A stretch of 64,000 bases of DNA, from the NCBI GenBank assembly GCA_937900695.1, contig CALCFD010000032.1, positions 1 through 64,000 of the forward strand. The letters are read 5' to 3'. Shown one piece after another: positions 1 to 8,376 of this stretch. Source of the stretch: an uncultured Eubacterium sp. (lineage in GTDB: Bacteria; Bacillota; Clostridia; Peptostreptococcales; Anaerovoracaceae). A program made the translations under genes and the position numbers. The stretch's first letter is position 1. Each line of letters starts with the position of its first letter. Below the pieces are notes generated by a model, which made no database searches, had not been told where the DNA came from, and worked only from the letters and a program-made list of their open reading frames with translations.

Positions 1-88
1 GCACTGTGGCTCTTTTTTTGTTATCCTAATTTACACCATTATATAGACACATCGTGATATCAAGCAGGTGGCGTACAGAAAATAGCTA

Positions 89-670
89 TTATGCACATAG
101 ACCTTCTAAAAATAAAGGCATCATCATCTGAGCGTGCTGGCACAAAGAGTAAGTGCCGCCGGAAATACACCATTCGTACATAAGGCCGCGCTCAAGCATA
201 GCGTAGGCGCGAGTTATATCGTTAACTGAAAGGGAGTCTTTAAAGACTCCTTTTTCTTTGCCTTCAATGGTAATCTGTCTTAAAAGTTTGTAGTAAGTAC
301 GGTTTGTATTTAATAGATGCTTTTCGCCAGATGTAGTAAGCTGAGTGGCGAAAAGCTTACATAGTAGCTCCACAGAAACTGTATTTTCAATAAGCAAAAA
401 TAACTCTTGATTTAAAAACTTAAGCTTTTCAACAGCTGGAAGATCAGGATCTAGCTCCTTTTTCAAATCTTCATACTTTTCATCAAAAAGATAAGAAAGA
501 GAAGAAAGCAAAGCATCCTTGCCTTCAAAATAATGATAAAAAGATCCTCTAGATGTTCCTGAAGCCTCTACGATTTCTTCTACAGTAGTATCATCATACC
601 CTTGCTGATAAAAAAGACTCCAAGCGGCAGAAACAATTTTACCTTTAGTATTTTTAGCGCTTTTCTTCAT
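89..670 (-). CDS. TetR/AcrR family transcriptional regulator
   Basis: One-component repressor of 193 aa, the usual TetR length. The N-terminal helix-turn-helix lies at about residues 10-55, with the signature run TTVEEIVEASGTSRGSFYHY followed by F-x-GKDAL. The C-terminal two thirds is the variable ligand-binding helical domain. On the minus strand an AAGGAGAG ribosome-binding site sits just before the ATG at 670. It is divergent from the PutP-type symporter, and the 215-bp gap between them contains two related palindromes (717-730 and 792-811). It therefore probably represses the symporter and itself until a substrate-related ligand binds. The family is clear; the ligand is unknown. Confidence 0.93.
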   Translation of the reverse strand: MKKSAKNTKGKIVSAAWSLFYQQGYDDTTVEEIVEASGTSRGSFYHYFEGKDALLSSLSYLFDEKYEDLKKELDPDLPAVEKLKFLNQELFLLIENTVSVELLCKLFATQLTTSGEKHLLNTNRTYYKLLRQITIEGKEKGVFKDSLSVNDITRAYAMLERGLMYEWCISGGTYSLCQHAQMMMPLFLEGLCA

Positions 671-716
671 AATTTATATCTCTCCTTAAAATTTTTTTGC
701 TGTACAATATTATGAC

Positions 717-730
717 TAGAATATATTCTA
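717..730. promoter_or_regulatory. Predicted TetR operator A
   Basis: Perfect 14-bp palindrome TAGAATATATTCTA, about 47 bp upstream of the tetR start. It shares the core AGAAT-N2-ATTCT with operator B (792-811). Two sites with one core in a divergent TetR/transporter gap fit autoregulated repression; the binding itself is inferred. Confidence 0.6.
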
Positions 731-791
731 TAATTAAAACGTTGAAAAATCAATATTTATATAAAATATATGCGAAAAAATCAACTTAAAT

Positions 792-811
792 ATACAGAAT
801 TTATTCTGTAT
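792..811. promoter_or_regulatory. Predicted TetR operator B
   Basis: ATACAGAAT-TT-ATTCTGTAT, 9-bp perfect arms around 2 bp, with the same inner core as operator A. It lies about 75 bp upstream of the symporter ATG, immediately before a TATACT -10-like element near 835, so binding there should block symporter transcription. Confidence 0.6.
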
Positions 812-885
812 TTTATTCTTGTATTGTCTGTGTTATACTAGGCCCATGCTTAAGAAAAGGAATATGAAATGAGGAAGGTGAAAAG

Positions 886-2400
886 ATGAACGGAGAAGTA
901 TTAGCATTTGCATTATATTTCATACTTTTAATAGTAGTGGGAATATATTTTTTCTTTAAAGAAAGAAAAGAAGAAACACAAGCAAACTTCTTTTTAGGAG
1001 GAAGACAGATGGGACCTTGGGTAACAGCTATGTCAGCGCAGGCATCAGATATGTCAGCTTGGTTACTTATGGGATTACCTGGTGCAATTATGGCTTTTGG
1101 GTTTGGACAAATGTGGATAGGAATAGGACTTGCCCTTGGTACAGCAGCTAACTGGATTTTTGTAGCAAAAAGATTAAGAAAGTTTTCAAGAGCAGCAGGA
1201 GATGCCATTACTGTACCACAGTATTTGGGTAATAGATTTTTAACTAAGAGCAACACTCTTCAGGTAATATGCGCAATTATATTTTTCGTGTGCTTTACAA
1301 TCTATGTAGCATCAGCTTACGTGGCGGGAGCGTCAATATTTACAACAATATTCCCATCACTATCAACACAAAAGGCTATGCTAATCTTTGCTGTAGCAAT
1401 GCTTGCTATTACATTTTTCGGTGGATTTAAGGCGGTTTGCTGGACAGACTTTTTCCAAGGATTACTGATGTTTTTTGCTTTGCTAGCAGTTCCAATTATT
1501 GTAGTTTTAACTCAAGATTTAGATACTACAGCTTTGACAACAGTTTACTCATATCAGGATGCTGTAAGTGGTGAAATAATCAAATGCTCATTTGGAAGCG
1601 GAATATTTGACGCATCATGGCAGGAAATTTTATCAGGATTAGCTTGGGGCCTTGGCTACTTTGGAATGCCACACATTTTAGTTAGATTTATGTCTATAGA
1701 AAAGCCATCAATGGTTAAAAAGAGCGCAACTATGGCCATCGGCTGGGTTATTATCACTTTAGGATGTGCGTGTCTAATCGCTTACATGGGACGCATGATG
1801 ATAGGACAGGAGCTTTTAACAACAGGCTCACAGAAAATGGTGTTTGTAGTACTAGCAAGAAAATTATTCCCAGCATTTGGTGCTGGAATCTTGATGGCAG
1901 CAATTATGGCGGCATCTATGTCAACTGCAGATTCACAGCTTTTAGTAGCATCAAGCTCATTTACTTCAGATATATACAAGCCAATTATTAGAAAACAGGC
2001 ATCAGAAAAAGAAATCATGTGGGTTGGTCGTATAGTAGTAATTATTGTTGCAGTTGTTGCTTATTTTATAGCTTCAAGCAAAGGTGCAGGAGCTCAGGCA
2101 ATCATGAATTTGGTAGAAAATGCATGGGCAGGATTTGGTTCATCATTTGGACCGGTAATTCTTTTATCATTGTTCTGGCGAAGATTTACATATAAGGGAG
2201 CAATCGCAGGTGTACTTGGCGGAGCAATTGTAGATGTTATTTGGTATAATTTCTTTGCAGCTTCAACAGGTATTTATGAGCTGTTCCCAGGATTTATCGC
2301 AGGAATGGCATGTGCTGTTATCATGACACTGATTGATAAAGAGCCAAACGAAGAGGTTGGTAAACTATTTGATCGTGCTATGAGTGATATTGATGAATAA
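886..2400 (+). CDS. putP: Sodium/proline symporter (SSS family, PutP-like)
   Basis: Integral membrane carrier of 504 aa that imports a small solute, most likely proline, with Na+. It starts at ATG after a GAGGAAGGTG ribosome-binding site. The family hallmark appears early (SAQASDMSAWLLMGLPGA, about residues 50-67), followed by many hydrophobic segments, a conserved MSTADSQLL stretch near 345 and a short acidic cytoplasmic tail. The length is typical of PutP (about 490-510). Its divergence from a TetR gene suggests substrate-induced expression. In an amino-acid fermenter it would supply proline as a Stickland acceptor, but no proline reductase genes lie nearby. The family is secure and proline is the likely rather than proven substrate. 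Confidence 0.9.
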   Translation: MNGEVLAFALYFILLIVVGIYFFFKERKEETQANFFLGGRQMGPWVTAMSAQASDMSAWLLMGLPGAIMAFGFGQMWIGIGLALGTAANWIFVAKRLRKFSRAAGDAITVPQYLGNRFLTKSNTLQVICAIIFFVCFTIYVASAYVAGASIFTTIFPSLSTQKAMLIFAVAMLAITFFGGFKAVCWTDFFQGLLMFFALLAVPIIVVLTQDLDTTALTTVYSYQDAVSGEIIKCSFGSGIFDASWQEILSGLAWGLGYFGMPHILVRFMSIEKPSMVKKSATMAIGWVIITLGCACLIAYMGRMMIGQELLTTGSQKMVFVVLARKLFPAFGAGILMAAIMAASMSTADSQLLVASSSFTSDIYKPIIRKQASEKEIMWVGRIVVIIVAVVAYFIASSKGAGAQAIMNLVENAWAGFGSSFGPVILLSLFWRRFTYKGAIAGVLGGAIVDVIWYNFFAASTGIYELFPGFIAGMACAVIMTLIDKEPNEEVGKLFDRAMSDIDE

Positions 2401-2432
2401 AATAATTTTGTTTGATTTAAATAGAAAGTAAA

Positions 2433-2463
2433 AAAAGGGTCCTTCATAGTAAGGGCCTTTTAT
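2433..2463 (+). terminator. Rho-independent terminator after putP
   Basis: Stem AAAAGG(G)TCCTT / AAGGGCCTTTT with one bulged G and loop CATAGT, ending in a T run. The T run reaches the ATG of the next, broken small gene. Confidence 0.7.
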
Positions 2464-2760
2464 GAATGAGAAAAAGAAAAAAATATTCATTACAATATGC
2501 ATAGCTATTATAGTTATTTGTATTGTAGTAATAGCATTTATGAATCAAAAAACTGAAGTTCTTGATAAAAAGAGTAAAATGCTAGATGATGCATTAACCA
2601 GATATGGTATTTGCAAACAAAGATGGGACTATAAATTTTATTTTTTGCATATAATGAAAAGCTGGTAATTATTAACTTTAATTGTACAAAGGATTTAATG
2701 AAAGAGTGGAAAGGTGTAGGCGATTTTTTAATTGAATCACTTTTCTTTAAAACAGAATAG
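2462..2760 (+). pseudogene. Frameshifted small membrane-anchored protein
   Basis: The first frame encodes 68 aa: a lysine-rich start, one hydrophobic helix (about residues 9-26, rich in I/V) and a polar stretch ending ...KFYFLHIMKSW. Inserting one T in the T run near 2641-2647 joins it to a second open stretch running to a stop at 2760 (..NEKLVIINFNCTKDLMKEWKGV.., then ..LFFKTE), which reads like real protein and has no start of its own. The best explanation is a single-base deletion in a gene of about 98 codons. There is no good separate ribosome-binding site, because AAGGG lies inside the terminator stem of putP. Function is unknown, and a sequencing error in the homopolymer is possible. 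Confidence 0.5.
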
Positions 2761-2772
2761 CAAAATAAAAAA

Positions 2773-2947
2773 CGACCTTTTTAAAGGTCGCTTTTTATTG
2801 AATGAGTCGTTATATAGAGAGGTTATTTATGGATCGTACTTTTGATCCATTGTGTTACAAGTTATTGTCTTTCTTATCCTTAACACAGTTATAAGTATAG
2901 TATAAGTAAGTGACATTATGATGATTTTTATCTAAATGAAATGTCAC
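2773..2947. repeat. Tandem imperfect repeat, unit 1
   Basis: Begins with a hairpin (CGACCTTT/AAAGGTCG, T runs on both sides, so terminator-like in both directions). It continues with a block at 2800-2825 identical to unit 2 (GAATGAGTCGTTATATAGAG then AGGTTA), a variable middle, and ends in the inverted pair GTGACATT (2910-2917)/AATGTCAC (2940-2947). Read on the minus strand it resembles a small RNA: a TATACT -10-like element at about 2896-2901, stems TGTGTTA/TAACACA and ATGGATC/GATCCAT, a CU-rich unpaired stretch, then a terminator. Unit 2 follows at an offset of about 210 bp. Confidence 0.6.
2829..2894 (+). CDS. Possible 21-aa peptide inside repeat unit 1
   Basis: The conserved block supplies an AGAGAGG ribosome-binding site 6 nt before ATG 2829, opening a 21-codon frame with a leucine-rich C-terminal half (KLLSFLSLTQL) that stops at 2892-2894. 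In repeat unit 2 the matching position reads ATA instead of ATG, so the peptide is not conserved between units. It could be a toxin-like peptide opposed by the minus-strand RNA, or chance. Low confidence. Confidence 0.2.
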   Translation: MDRTFDPLCYKLLSFLSLTQL

Positions 2948-2980
2948 TTTGCTGTTATTTTATAAAAAACAATAAAAAAA

Positions 2981-3138
2981 CGACCCTGAGTTTGAGGTCG
3001 CTTTTCTTCGAATGAGTCGTTATATAGAGAGGTTAATTCATAACGTGTTATTATCTTTCTTTCTTATTTCTTAACACATTTACAAGTATACGATATATAA
3101 GTGACAATTAGATGAGTTTTTTATTAAAGAATTGTCAC
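2981..3138. repeat. Tandem imperfect repeat, unit 2
   Basis: Second copy of the 2773-2947 element. It has a terminator-like hairpin CGACC..GGTCG (2981-3000) with a T run on the minus strand, the identical block at 3010-3035, and a terminal inverted pair GTGACAATT (3101-3109)/AATTGTCAC (3130-3138). The end arms differ from unit 1 yet stay complementary within each unit, which argues that the fold is kept. The ATGGATC hairpin of unit 1 is missing, and the TATACT element on the minus strand is kept. Confidence 0.6.
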
Positions 3139-3158
3139 ATTTCTATTTTTCTAAAAGA

Positions 3159-3188
3159 TTGCAAGCGAACACATGTTCATGATATAAT
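3159..3188 (+). promoter_or_regulatory. Promoter with embedded LexA (DinR)-like box
   Basis: TTGCAA (3159-3164), 18-bp spacer, TATAAT (3183-3188). The spacer contains CGAACACATGTTC (3166-3178), which fits the Gram-positive LexA/DinR pattern CGAAC-N4-GTTC. LexA bound there would cover the promoter of the hydrolase-sbcD-sbcC operon, making it DNA-damage inducible. The match is seen directly; regulation is inferred. Confidence 0.6.
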
Positions 3189-3225
3189 ATAATAAATCAA
3201 AATAGATGATATAAAGGTGATATAT

Positions 3226-3999
3226 ATGATAAAAGAAAAGATAGTTAAAGAAAATGGTAAGTGGATTCCGTTGCTTAGAAAAGTTCCTGAAAATCACAAA
3301 GCTATAGTTATTATGGTTCATGGGTTTACAAGTAGTAAAAGCTGCCAGACTGCTGAGCTTTTGTTTAGGAGACTTCCAAAAGTAGGCATTGGTGTTGTAA
3401 CTTATGATCAACCAGGTCATGGAACAGAGGAAGCTTTATTAGATGAACTTAGTATAGATAATTGTATAAATAGTCTCAAAACTGTTGAAGAATATGTGGA
3501 AAAAATATATCCAAAGGATAAGATATACTATTTTTCATCAAGCTTTGGTGCATATATTACGGGGTTATATATTTCTACAAATAAACATAAGGGTAATAAG
3601 GCATTTTTACGTTCAGCTGCAGTAAATATGCCTCAATTAATTTTAGAACCACTTAAAGAGGCGTGGTGCTTGGATATATCAAAAGAGCTAGAAGAATATG
3701 GATATATAAGACCAGATTTAGGACTTGGAGAAACTATTAAAATACCAAAAGGATTTTTAAAGGAATTAAGGGATAATAACTTATTTGAGATTTTTGATAA
3801 TAAAAAATATGGCTTAACAGAAATAGAATTAGTTCATGGTGAAAATGATTCAGTTGTAGATATCAAAAATACTATGGAATTTAAGAATAGATTTGGATTT
3901 ACTATGAATGTAATAAAAGGAGAAGGGCACAGTATATGTGACAATTTAAAATCTCCAGATAAAGTGGCGGATTTAGCTATCGCTTTTTATAACAAATAG
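3226..3999 (+). CDS. Alpha/beta hydrolase (serine hydrolase/lysophospholipase-like)
   Basis: Soluble protein of 257 aa with an alpha/beta-hydrolase fold. The oxyanion motif is VHGFTSSK (about residue 32), the YDQPGHG strand follows, the nucleophile elbow reads SSSFGAY (a Ser-x-Ser-Phe-Gly variant of G-x-S-x-G), a late acid lies in HGENDSVV, and the catalytic His is in GEGHSI near the C-terminus. I start it at ATG 3226, which has an AAAGGTGA site 5 nt upstream, rather than at the in-frame GTG 3217. It is 12 bp ahead of sbcD and probably co-transcribed from the LexA-box promoter. Its substrate, and why it travels with a nuclease, are unknown. Confidence 0.85.
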   Translation: MIKEKIVKENGKWIPLLRKVPENHKAIVIMVHGFTSSKSCQTAELLFRRLPKVGIGVVTYDQPGHGTEEALLDELSIDNCINSLKTVEEYVEKIYPKDKIYYFSSSFGAYITGLYISTNKHKGNKAFLRSAAVNMPQLILEPLKEAWCLDISKELEEYGYIRPDLGLGETIKIPKGFLKELRDNNLFEIFDNKKYGLTEIELVHGENDSVVDIKNTMEFKNRFGFTMNVIKGEGHSICDNLKSPDKVADLAIAFYNK

Positions 4000-4011
4000 A
4001 TGGAGGCATAG

Positions 4012-5142
4012 ATGAGGTTTTTACATTGTGGCGATTTGCATATCGGAAAACAAGTAAATGGGTTTTCGATGTTAGAAGATCAGAAATATATTTTAAAAGA
4101 GATTCTTAATATTATTGATAAAAAAACTCTAGATGGGATTATTATTGCTGGAGATATTTATGATAAAACAGTTCCTTCTGCAGAGGCAGTTAAGATATTT
4201 GATAGTTTTTTAGTTCAACTAGTAGCTCGCAATTTAAAAATTTTTGCTATAAGCGGCAATCATGATTCGGCTGAACGTATAGCTTTTGGCAGTCGTATTA
4301 TGAATGCTAAAGATGTGTATATGTCGCCTGTATTTGATGGAGAGGCTACGAAGGTAACTGTAAAAGATGAGTATGGACTATTAAATGTATATATGCTGCC
4401 ATTTATAAAACCGATTCATGCACGAGCAGTATTTCCAGATAATAAAATTGAAAATTACGAAGATGCCGTTGCCATGGCAATTGCATCTAGTAATGTAGAT
4501 AGCTTGGAAAGAAACATACTGATTACTCATCAGTTTGTAGCAGGGTCAGAGAGAAGTGAATCCGAAGAAATGTCTGTTGGTGGCACAGATAGTATACCAA
4601 TTGAAGTTTTTAATAAGTTTGATTATGTTGCTTTAGGACATATTCATAAACCACAAAAAATAGGAAGAGAAACTATGAGATACAGTGGATCTCCTCTAAA
4701 GTATTCTTTTTCTGAAGCAAAATATGATAAATCTGTAGTTATAGTTGATGTTAAAGAAAAAGGTATAATAGAAATTGAAACTGTTCCACTAGATCCAATT
4801 CATGATATGGTGGAAATTAAGGGTAATTATATGGATATAATGCTTAAGGAGTATTATGACAAGTTAGATACTGAAGATTATTTTCATATAACTCTAACAG
4901 ATGAAGAGGACATTCCTGATGCATTAAATAAGCTAAGAACAGTCTATAAAAATATTATGAAGCTTGATTATGACAATGCGAGAACAAGAGAAAATAAGCG
5001 TATTGAAGTTATCAAAGAAAATAGAGCAAAGACTCCAATCCAGTGGGTATCCGAGTTTTATAAATTGCAAAACAATAAAGAGCTTTCAGAAGAACAGATT
5101 GTATTTTTAGAAGATATTATTAAAAAGGTGTGGGAAAAGTAA
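4012..5142 (+). CDS. sbcD: Exonuclease SbcCD, nuclease subunit D
   Basis: Mre11-type Mn-dependent nuclease subunit that, with SbcC, cleaves hairpins and protein-blocked or broken DNA ends in the cytoplasm. The metallophosphoesterase motifs run in order: DLHIG (about residue 8), GDIYD (about 47), GNHDS (about 83), ITHQF and GHIHKPQ (about 211). The C-terminal capping domain follows; 376 aa is normal. The TGGAGG ribosome-binding site precedes ATG 4012. It is separated from sbcC by a single base, the standard sbcDC arrangement that implies translational coupling. Confidence 0.96.
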   Translation: MRFLHCGDLHIGKQVNGFSMLEDQKYILKEILNIIDKKTLDGIIIAGDIYDKTVPSAEAVKIFDSFLVQLVARNLKIFAISGNHDSAERIAFGSRIMNAKDVYMSPVFDGEATKVTVKDEYGLLNVYMLPFIKPIHARAVFPDNKIENYEDAVAMAIASSNVDSLERNILITHQFVAGSERSESEEMSVGGTDSIPIEVFNKFDYVALGHIHKPQKIGRETMRYSGSPLKYSFSEAKYDKSVVIVDVKEKGIIEIETVPLDPIHDMVEIKGNYMDIMLKEYYDKLDTEDYFHITLTDEEDIPDALNKLRTVYKNIMKLDYDNARTRENKRIEVIKENRAKTPIQWVSEFYKLQNNKELSEEQIVFLEDIIKKVWEK

Positions 5143-5143
5143 T

Positions 5144-7912
5144 ATGAGACCAATAAAATTGACAATTTCAGCCTTTGGACCTTATGCAGGTGAAGAGGTT
5201 TTTGATTTTGAGATTCTAGGTAAAAAAGGAATCTACTTAATAACCGGAGATACAGGAGCTGGCAAGACAACTATTTTTGATGGGATTGTATTTGCTCTTT
5301 ATGATACGGCAAGTGGCAATGGTAGGGAAAAATCCATGCTTAGAAGTAAGTATGCAAGCCCAGAGGTAAAAACCTTTGTGGAACTTGAATTTGTATATAA
5401 CGGAGAGCTTTACAAAATTAAAAGAAATCCCGAATACGAAAGACCAAGTAAAAGAGGCACAGGTATGACTAAGGAGTCTGCAAACGTTGAACTATATCTG
5501 CCAAGTGGTATAATTTTGACTAGGAAAAGTGAGGTTGCTGCTGCAGTTAATGAAATATTAGGTATTGATAGAGATCAATTTATGCAGATTGCTATGATTG
5601 CTCAAGGAGATTTTAGAAGACTTATTCATGCTGATACAACAAGCAGACAAGAGATTTTTAGAGAAATTTTTGAAACTGCTGGTTACAACAAATTGCAAGA
5701 TGAGATAAAAAAAGAATTTTCTGAGGTAAATAAGCAGTGTGAAGAACTTAGAAATTCGGTAAATCAGTATATAAATGGTGCAGTATGTAGTAAAGAGCAT
5801 CCTAAATATAGTGAGTTTGAAAAGTTATTAGATGGACAACTACTTATTTCAGAAGCAATAAATCTTATTAAAGAAATCTTAAGTGATGATGAAAAAAGCT
5901 TTAAGAATATTGAACAGCAAATATCAAAAAATGATGAAAAGTTAGATGCTATTAATAAAAAAATAGGAAAGGTTTCTGAAATTAACAAAGCCAAAATGCA
6001 AGTAAACGATCTTATTTTAAAACTGCAGTTAGAAACTGTAAATTACGATAGGGCTAAAGAAAATCTAACTAAAGAAAATGAAAATGAATCTAAAATAAAC
6101 TATTTGTCTGAAAGAATTTTATTAGAAAAAGACAAATTGCCTAAATACGATGAACAATCAAATCTTATAAGAATTTTAAATGAAAAGGAAAAAGAATTTG
6201 AAAGTGCGTCAAGGACAATAAGTGTTTTAGAAAATGGTAACAAAATCTTAATAAAGGAACTTGAAGAAGATAAGGCATTTATGCAATCCATAAAAGGTGC
6301 AAGAGTGGAGCAAAATGAAGCTTTACAGTTACTTGAGAGTGTAACTAAAAGAAAGGATGAAATCACAGAGCTACTAGGTAAGTGGGATGAGCTAACTGTT
6401 GCAAAGCATAATATTAAGACAAAGGAAAAAGAGTACCTATCTTTAAGTGAAGATTATAAAATAAAGAAAGAAACTTACGATCAGAAGCTGCAGCTATTTT
6501 TAGATGAACAAGCAGGTGTCTTAGGAATGCTACTTTTAGAGGGTGTACCTTGTCCTGTTTGCGGGTCTTTAGAACATCCTAAGATAGCTATGGTAGCAGA
6601 AGGAGCGCCAACTTCAGAGGAACTTAAAAACTATCAATTGAGTTACGAAAAAGCTCAAAAACTTTGGGAAAAAGCAAGTGAAGAACTATCAAAATTGAAA
6701 GCTCAAAATGAGGAGCGCATAATAATGTTTTATAATCAAGCTGTTGAAATTTTAGGCATAGATACAAAGGAGGATGTTTTATCATTATTAAAAAAAGCCG
6801 AATCATTAAGTGAGGCACAGGTTCTTGATGCAAAAAATAAATGTGCTTTGGCAAAGAAAAATGTAGATAAACTTGAGTATCTGGAAAAGATTATTCCTGA
6901 AAAGGAAGATAAAATCAAGGACTATCAATTAAAAATTTCTGATAGCGTCAATAAAAAGACTGCTCTTGATGCTGAAATAAATCATCTTAAGATTAGTATA
7001 GATAGAGCTTCATCAGAGCTGAAATATGAAAATAAAAGAGCGGCTGAGTTAGCTATAAAAAAACTCATAGATGAGATGGAAATTCTAAAAGAATCTTTAG
7101 ATAAGGCCATCAAATATGAAGAAGTTTTGAGAAATAAAGTTGAAGGTTTAAAGGGGCAATTAACTGCGGTTAAAGCTCAGCTTAAAGGAAATGATACAAC
7201 TGAAAAACTTGATGATCTTAAGAATGAAAAAAGTATAATATCAAATAATAATGCTGATTTAGAATTTGAAAAAAGCAAGCTAGATAGAAGTATTGATAGA
7301 AATAAACAGGCTATTTTAGGTGCTCAATCTAAAAGTACGACTCTTAATGATCTTGAAGAAAAGTGGACATGGCTAAGTGCATTAGACGCTACTTTAAATG
7401 GCAAGATGTCTGGTAAAGAAAAGGTTAAGCTTGAAACTTTTGTACAGATGCAGTATTTTGATCGCATTATAAGTAGAGCCAATGTAAGATTTATGGCTAT
7501 GACAGGTGGTCAATATGAGCTTAAGAGACGTGTAGACAATCAAAGTAAATCAGCTCAAAGTGGATTAGAACTAGATGTTATAGATCATTATAATGGAAGT
7601 GAGCGAAGTGTTAAATCGCTTTCTGGAGGCGAATCTTTTAAGGCGTCTTTGGCATTGGCTTTAGGTTTATCGGATGAAATACAAAGCTCTGCTGGTGGCA
7701 TTAAGCTTGATACTATGTTTATTGATGAAGGTTTTGGTTCTTTAGATGAAGAATCCTTAAATCAAGCTATCAATACTCTTATTGAGCTTTCAGAAGGTGA
7801 TAGGTTAATTGGTATTATTTCTCATGTTGGAGAGCTTAAGACTCGCATTGAAAAACAAATCATTGTAAAGAAAGAAATATCTGGTGGAAGTAGTGCTAAG
7901 ATTATAGTGTAG
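5144..7912 (+). CDS. sbcC: Exonuclease SbcCD, ATPase subunit C
   Basis: Rad50-like SMC-family ATPase of 922 aa. Walker A is GDTGAGKTT near residue 35. Two long coiled-coil arms flank a zinc hook, CPVCG (about residue 470), through which two molecules dimerise. The ABC signature LSGGESFKASLALALGL (about 827) and Walker B MFIDEGFGSLDEE (about 860) complete the composite nucleotide site. Together with SbcD it processes DNA double-strand ends and palindromes. It is the last gene of the unit, and a strong hairpin terminator follows at 7930-7961. Confidence 0.96.
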   Translation: MRPIKLTISAFGPYAGEEVFDFEILGKKGIYLITGDTGAGKTTIFDGIVFALYDTASGNGREKSMLRSKYASPEVKTFVELEFVYNGELYKIKRNPEYERPSKRGTGMTKESANVELYLPSGIILTRKSEVAAAVNEILGIDRDQFMQIAMIAQGDFRRLIHADTTSRQEIFREIFETAGYNKLQDEIKKEFSEVNKQCEELRNSVNQYINGAVCSKEHPKYSEFEKLLDGQLLISEAINLIKEILSDDEKSFKNIEQQISKNDEKLDAINKKIGKVSEINKAKMQVNDLILKLQLETVNYDRAKENLTKENENESKINYLSERILLEKDKLPKYDEQSNLIRILNEKEKEFESASRTISVLENGNKILIKELEEDKAFMQSIKGARVEQNEALQLLESVTKRKDEITELLGKWDELTVAKHNIKTKEKEYLSLSEDYKIKKETYDQKLQLFLDEQAGVLGMLLLEGVPCPVCGSLEHPKIAMVAEGAPTSEELKNYQLSYEKAQKLWEKASEELSKLKAQNEERIIMFYNQAVEILGIDTKEDVLSLLKKAESLSEAQVLDAKNKCALAKKNVDKLEYLEKIIPEKEDKIKDYQLKISDSVNKKTALDAEINHLKISIDRASSELKYENKRAAELAIKKLIDEMEILKESLDKAIKYEEVLRNKVEGLKGQLTAVKAQLKGNDTTEKLDDLKNEKSIISNNNADLEFEKSKLDRSIDRNKQAILGAQSKSTTLNDLEEKWTWLSALDATLNGKMSGKEKVKLETFVQMQYFDRIISRANVRFMAMTGGQYELKRRVDNQSKSAQSGLELDVIDHYNGSERSVKSLSGGESFKASLALALGLSDEIQSSAGGIKLDTMFIDEGFGSLDEESLNQAINTLIELSEGDRLIGIISHVGELKTRIEKQIIVKKEISGGSSAKIIV

Positions 7913-7929
7913 TTTTACATTTTATTTAA

Positions 7930-7961
7930 AATTGGAATCGTCAGTTGACGGTTCCAATTTT
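7930..7961 (+). terminator. Terminator after sbcC
   Basis: Long hairpin: outer stem AATTGGAA/TTCCAATT and inner stem CGTCA/TGACG, separated by a single mismatch, followed by a T tract. Confidence 0.85.
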
Positions 7962-8309
7962 TATTAGCGTTAGGTTTGGATGATTCAGTTTATATAGGTA
8001 ATAGCATTAAATTACAATAATTATTTTCCCTATGGTTTGCTATAATTTTAAAGAGAAAAGTAAAGTCCATTTTTTTCCACAAGAGAGATGGTAAAATATA
8101 ATTGTAAATAAAAGAGATATTGATTTTTTCTTGCGTGGCATAAAAAACGACAAAATATTCACCATTCGTATTGATAAGGTCTTAACTTAATACAAACATT
8201 TTGTAAAAGATTAAATAAAAGTTTGCCAAAATACTAACAAGTTTCTTGAAAGGGGCAAGATGCTTGTGTTGAGGGGGCGTATTTATAGCAGGAGAAAATT
8301 CTTTATATT
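7962..8309. other. 348-bp gene-free stretch ahead of a strong terminator
   Basis: No convincing open frame on either strand. The stretch contains a TATAAT-like element near 8041 and a G-rich patch at 8250-8280 (AGGGGC and GAGGGGGCG), unusual in this AT-rich context, and ends in the terminator at 8310. A terminator with no gene before it suggests a small RNA or an attenuated leader. I match it to no known RNA family. Confidence 0.35.
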
Positions 8310-8339
8310 GAGCGTATCAAAAGATACGCTCTTTTTTTT
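8310..8339 (+). terminator. Rho-independent terminator with no upstream gene
   Basis: Perfect 9-bp stem GAGCGTATC/GATACGCTC around AAAA, followed by eight T. It ends whatever transcript crosses 7962-8309. Confidence 0.85.
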
Positions 8340-8376
8340 AGATGTATTAAAGAAAAATTTATTATATAAATTTTTC

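Noticed and set aside
813..1256. 147-codon minus-strand open frame over the start of putP
   Set aside because: Antisense to clear PutP sequence and crossing its promoter; the composition is that of a shadow frame.
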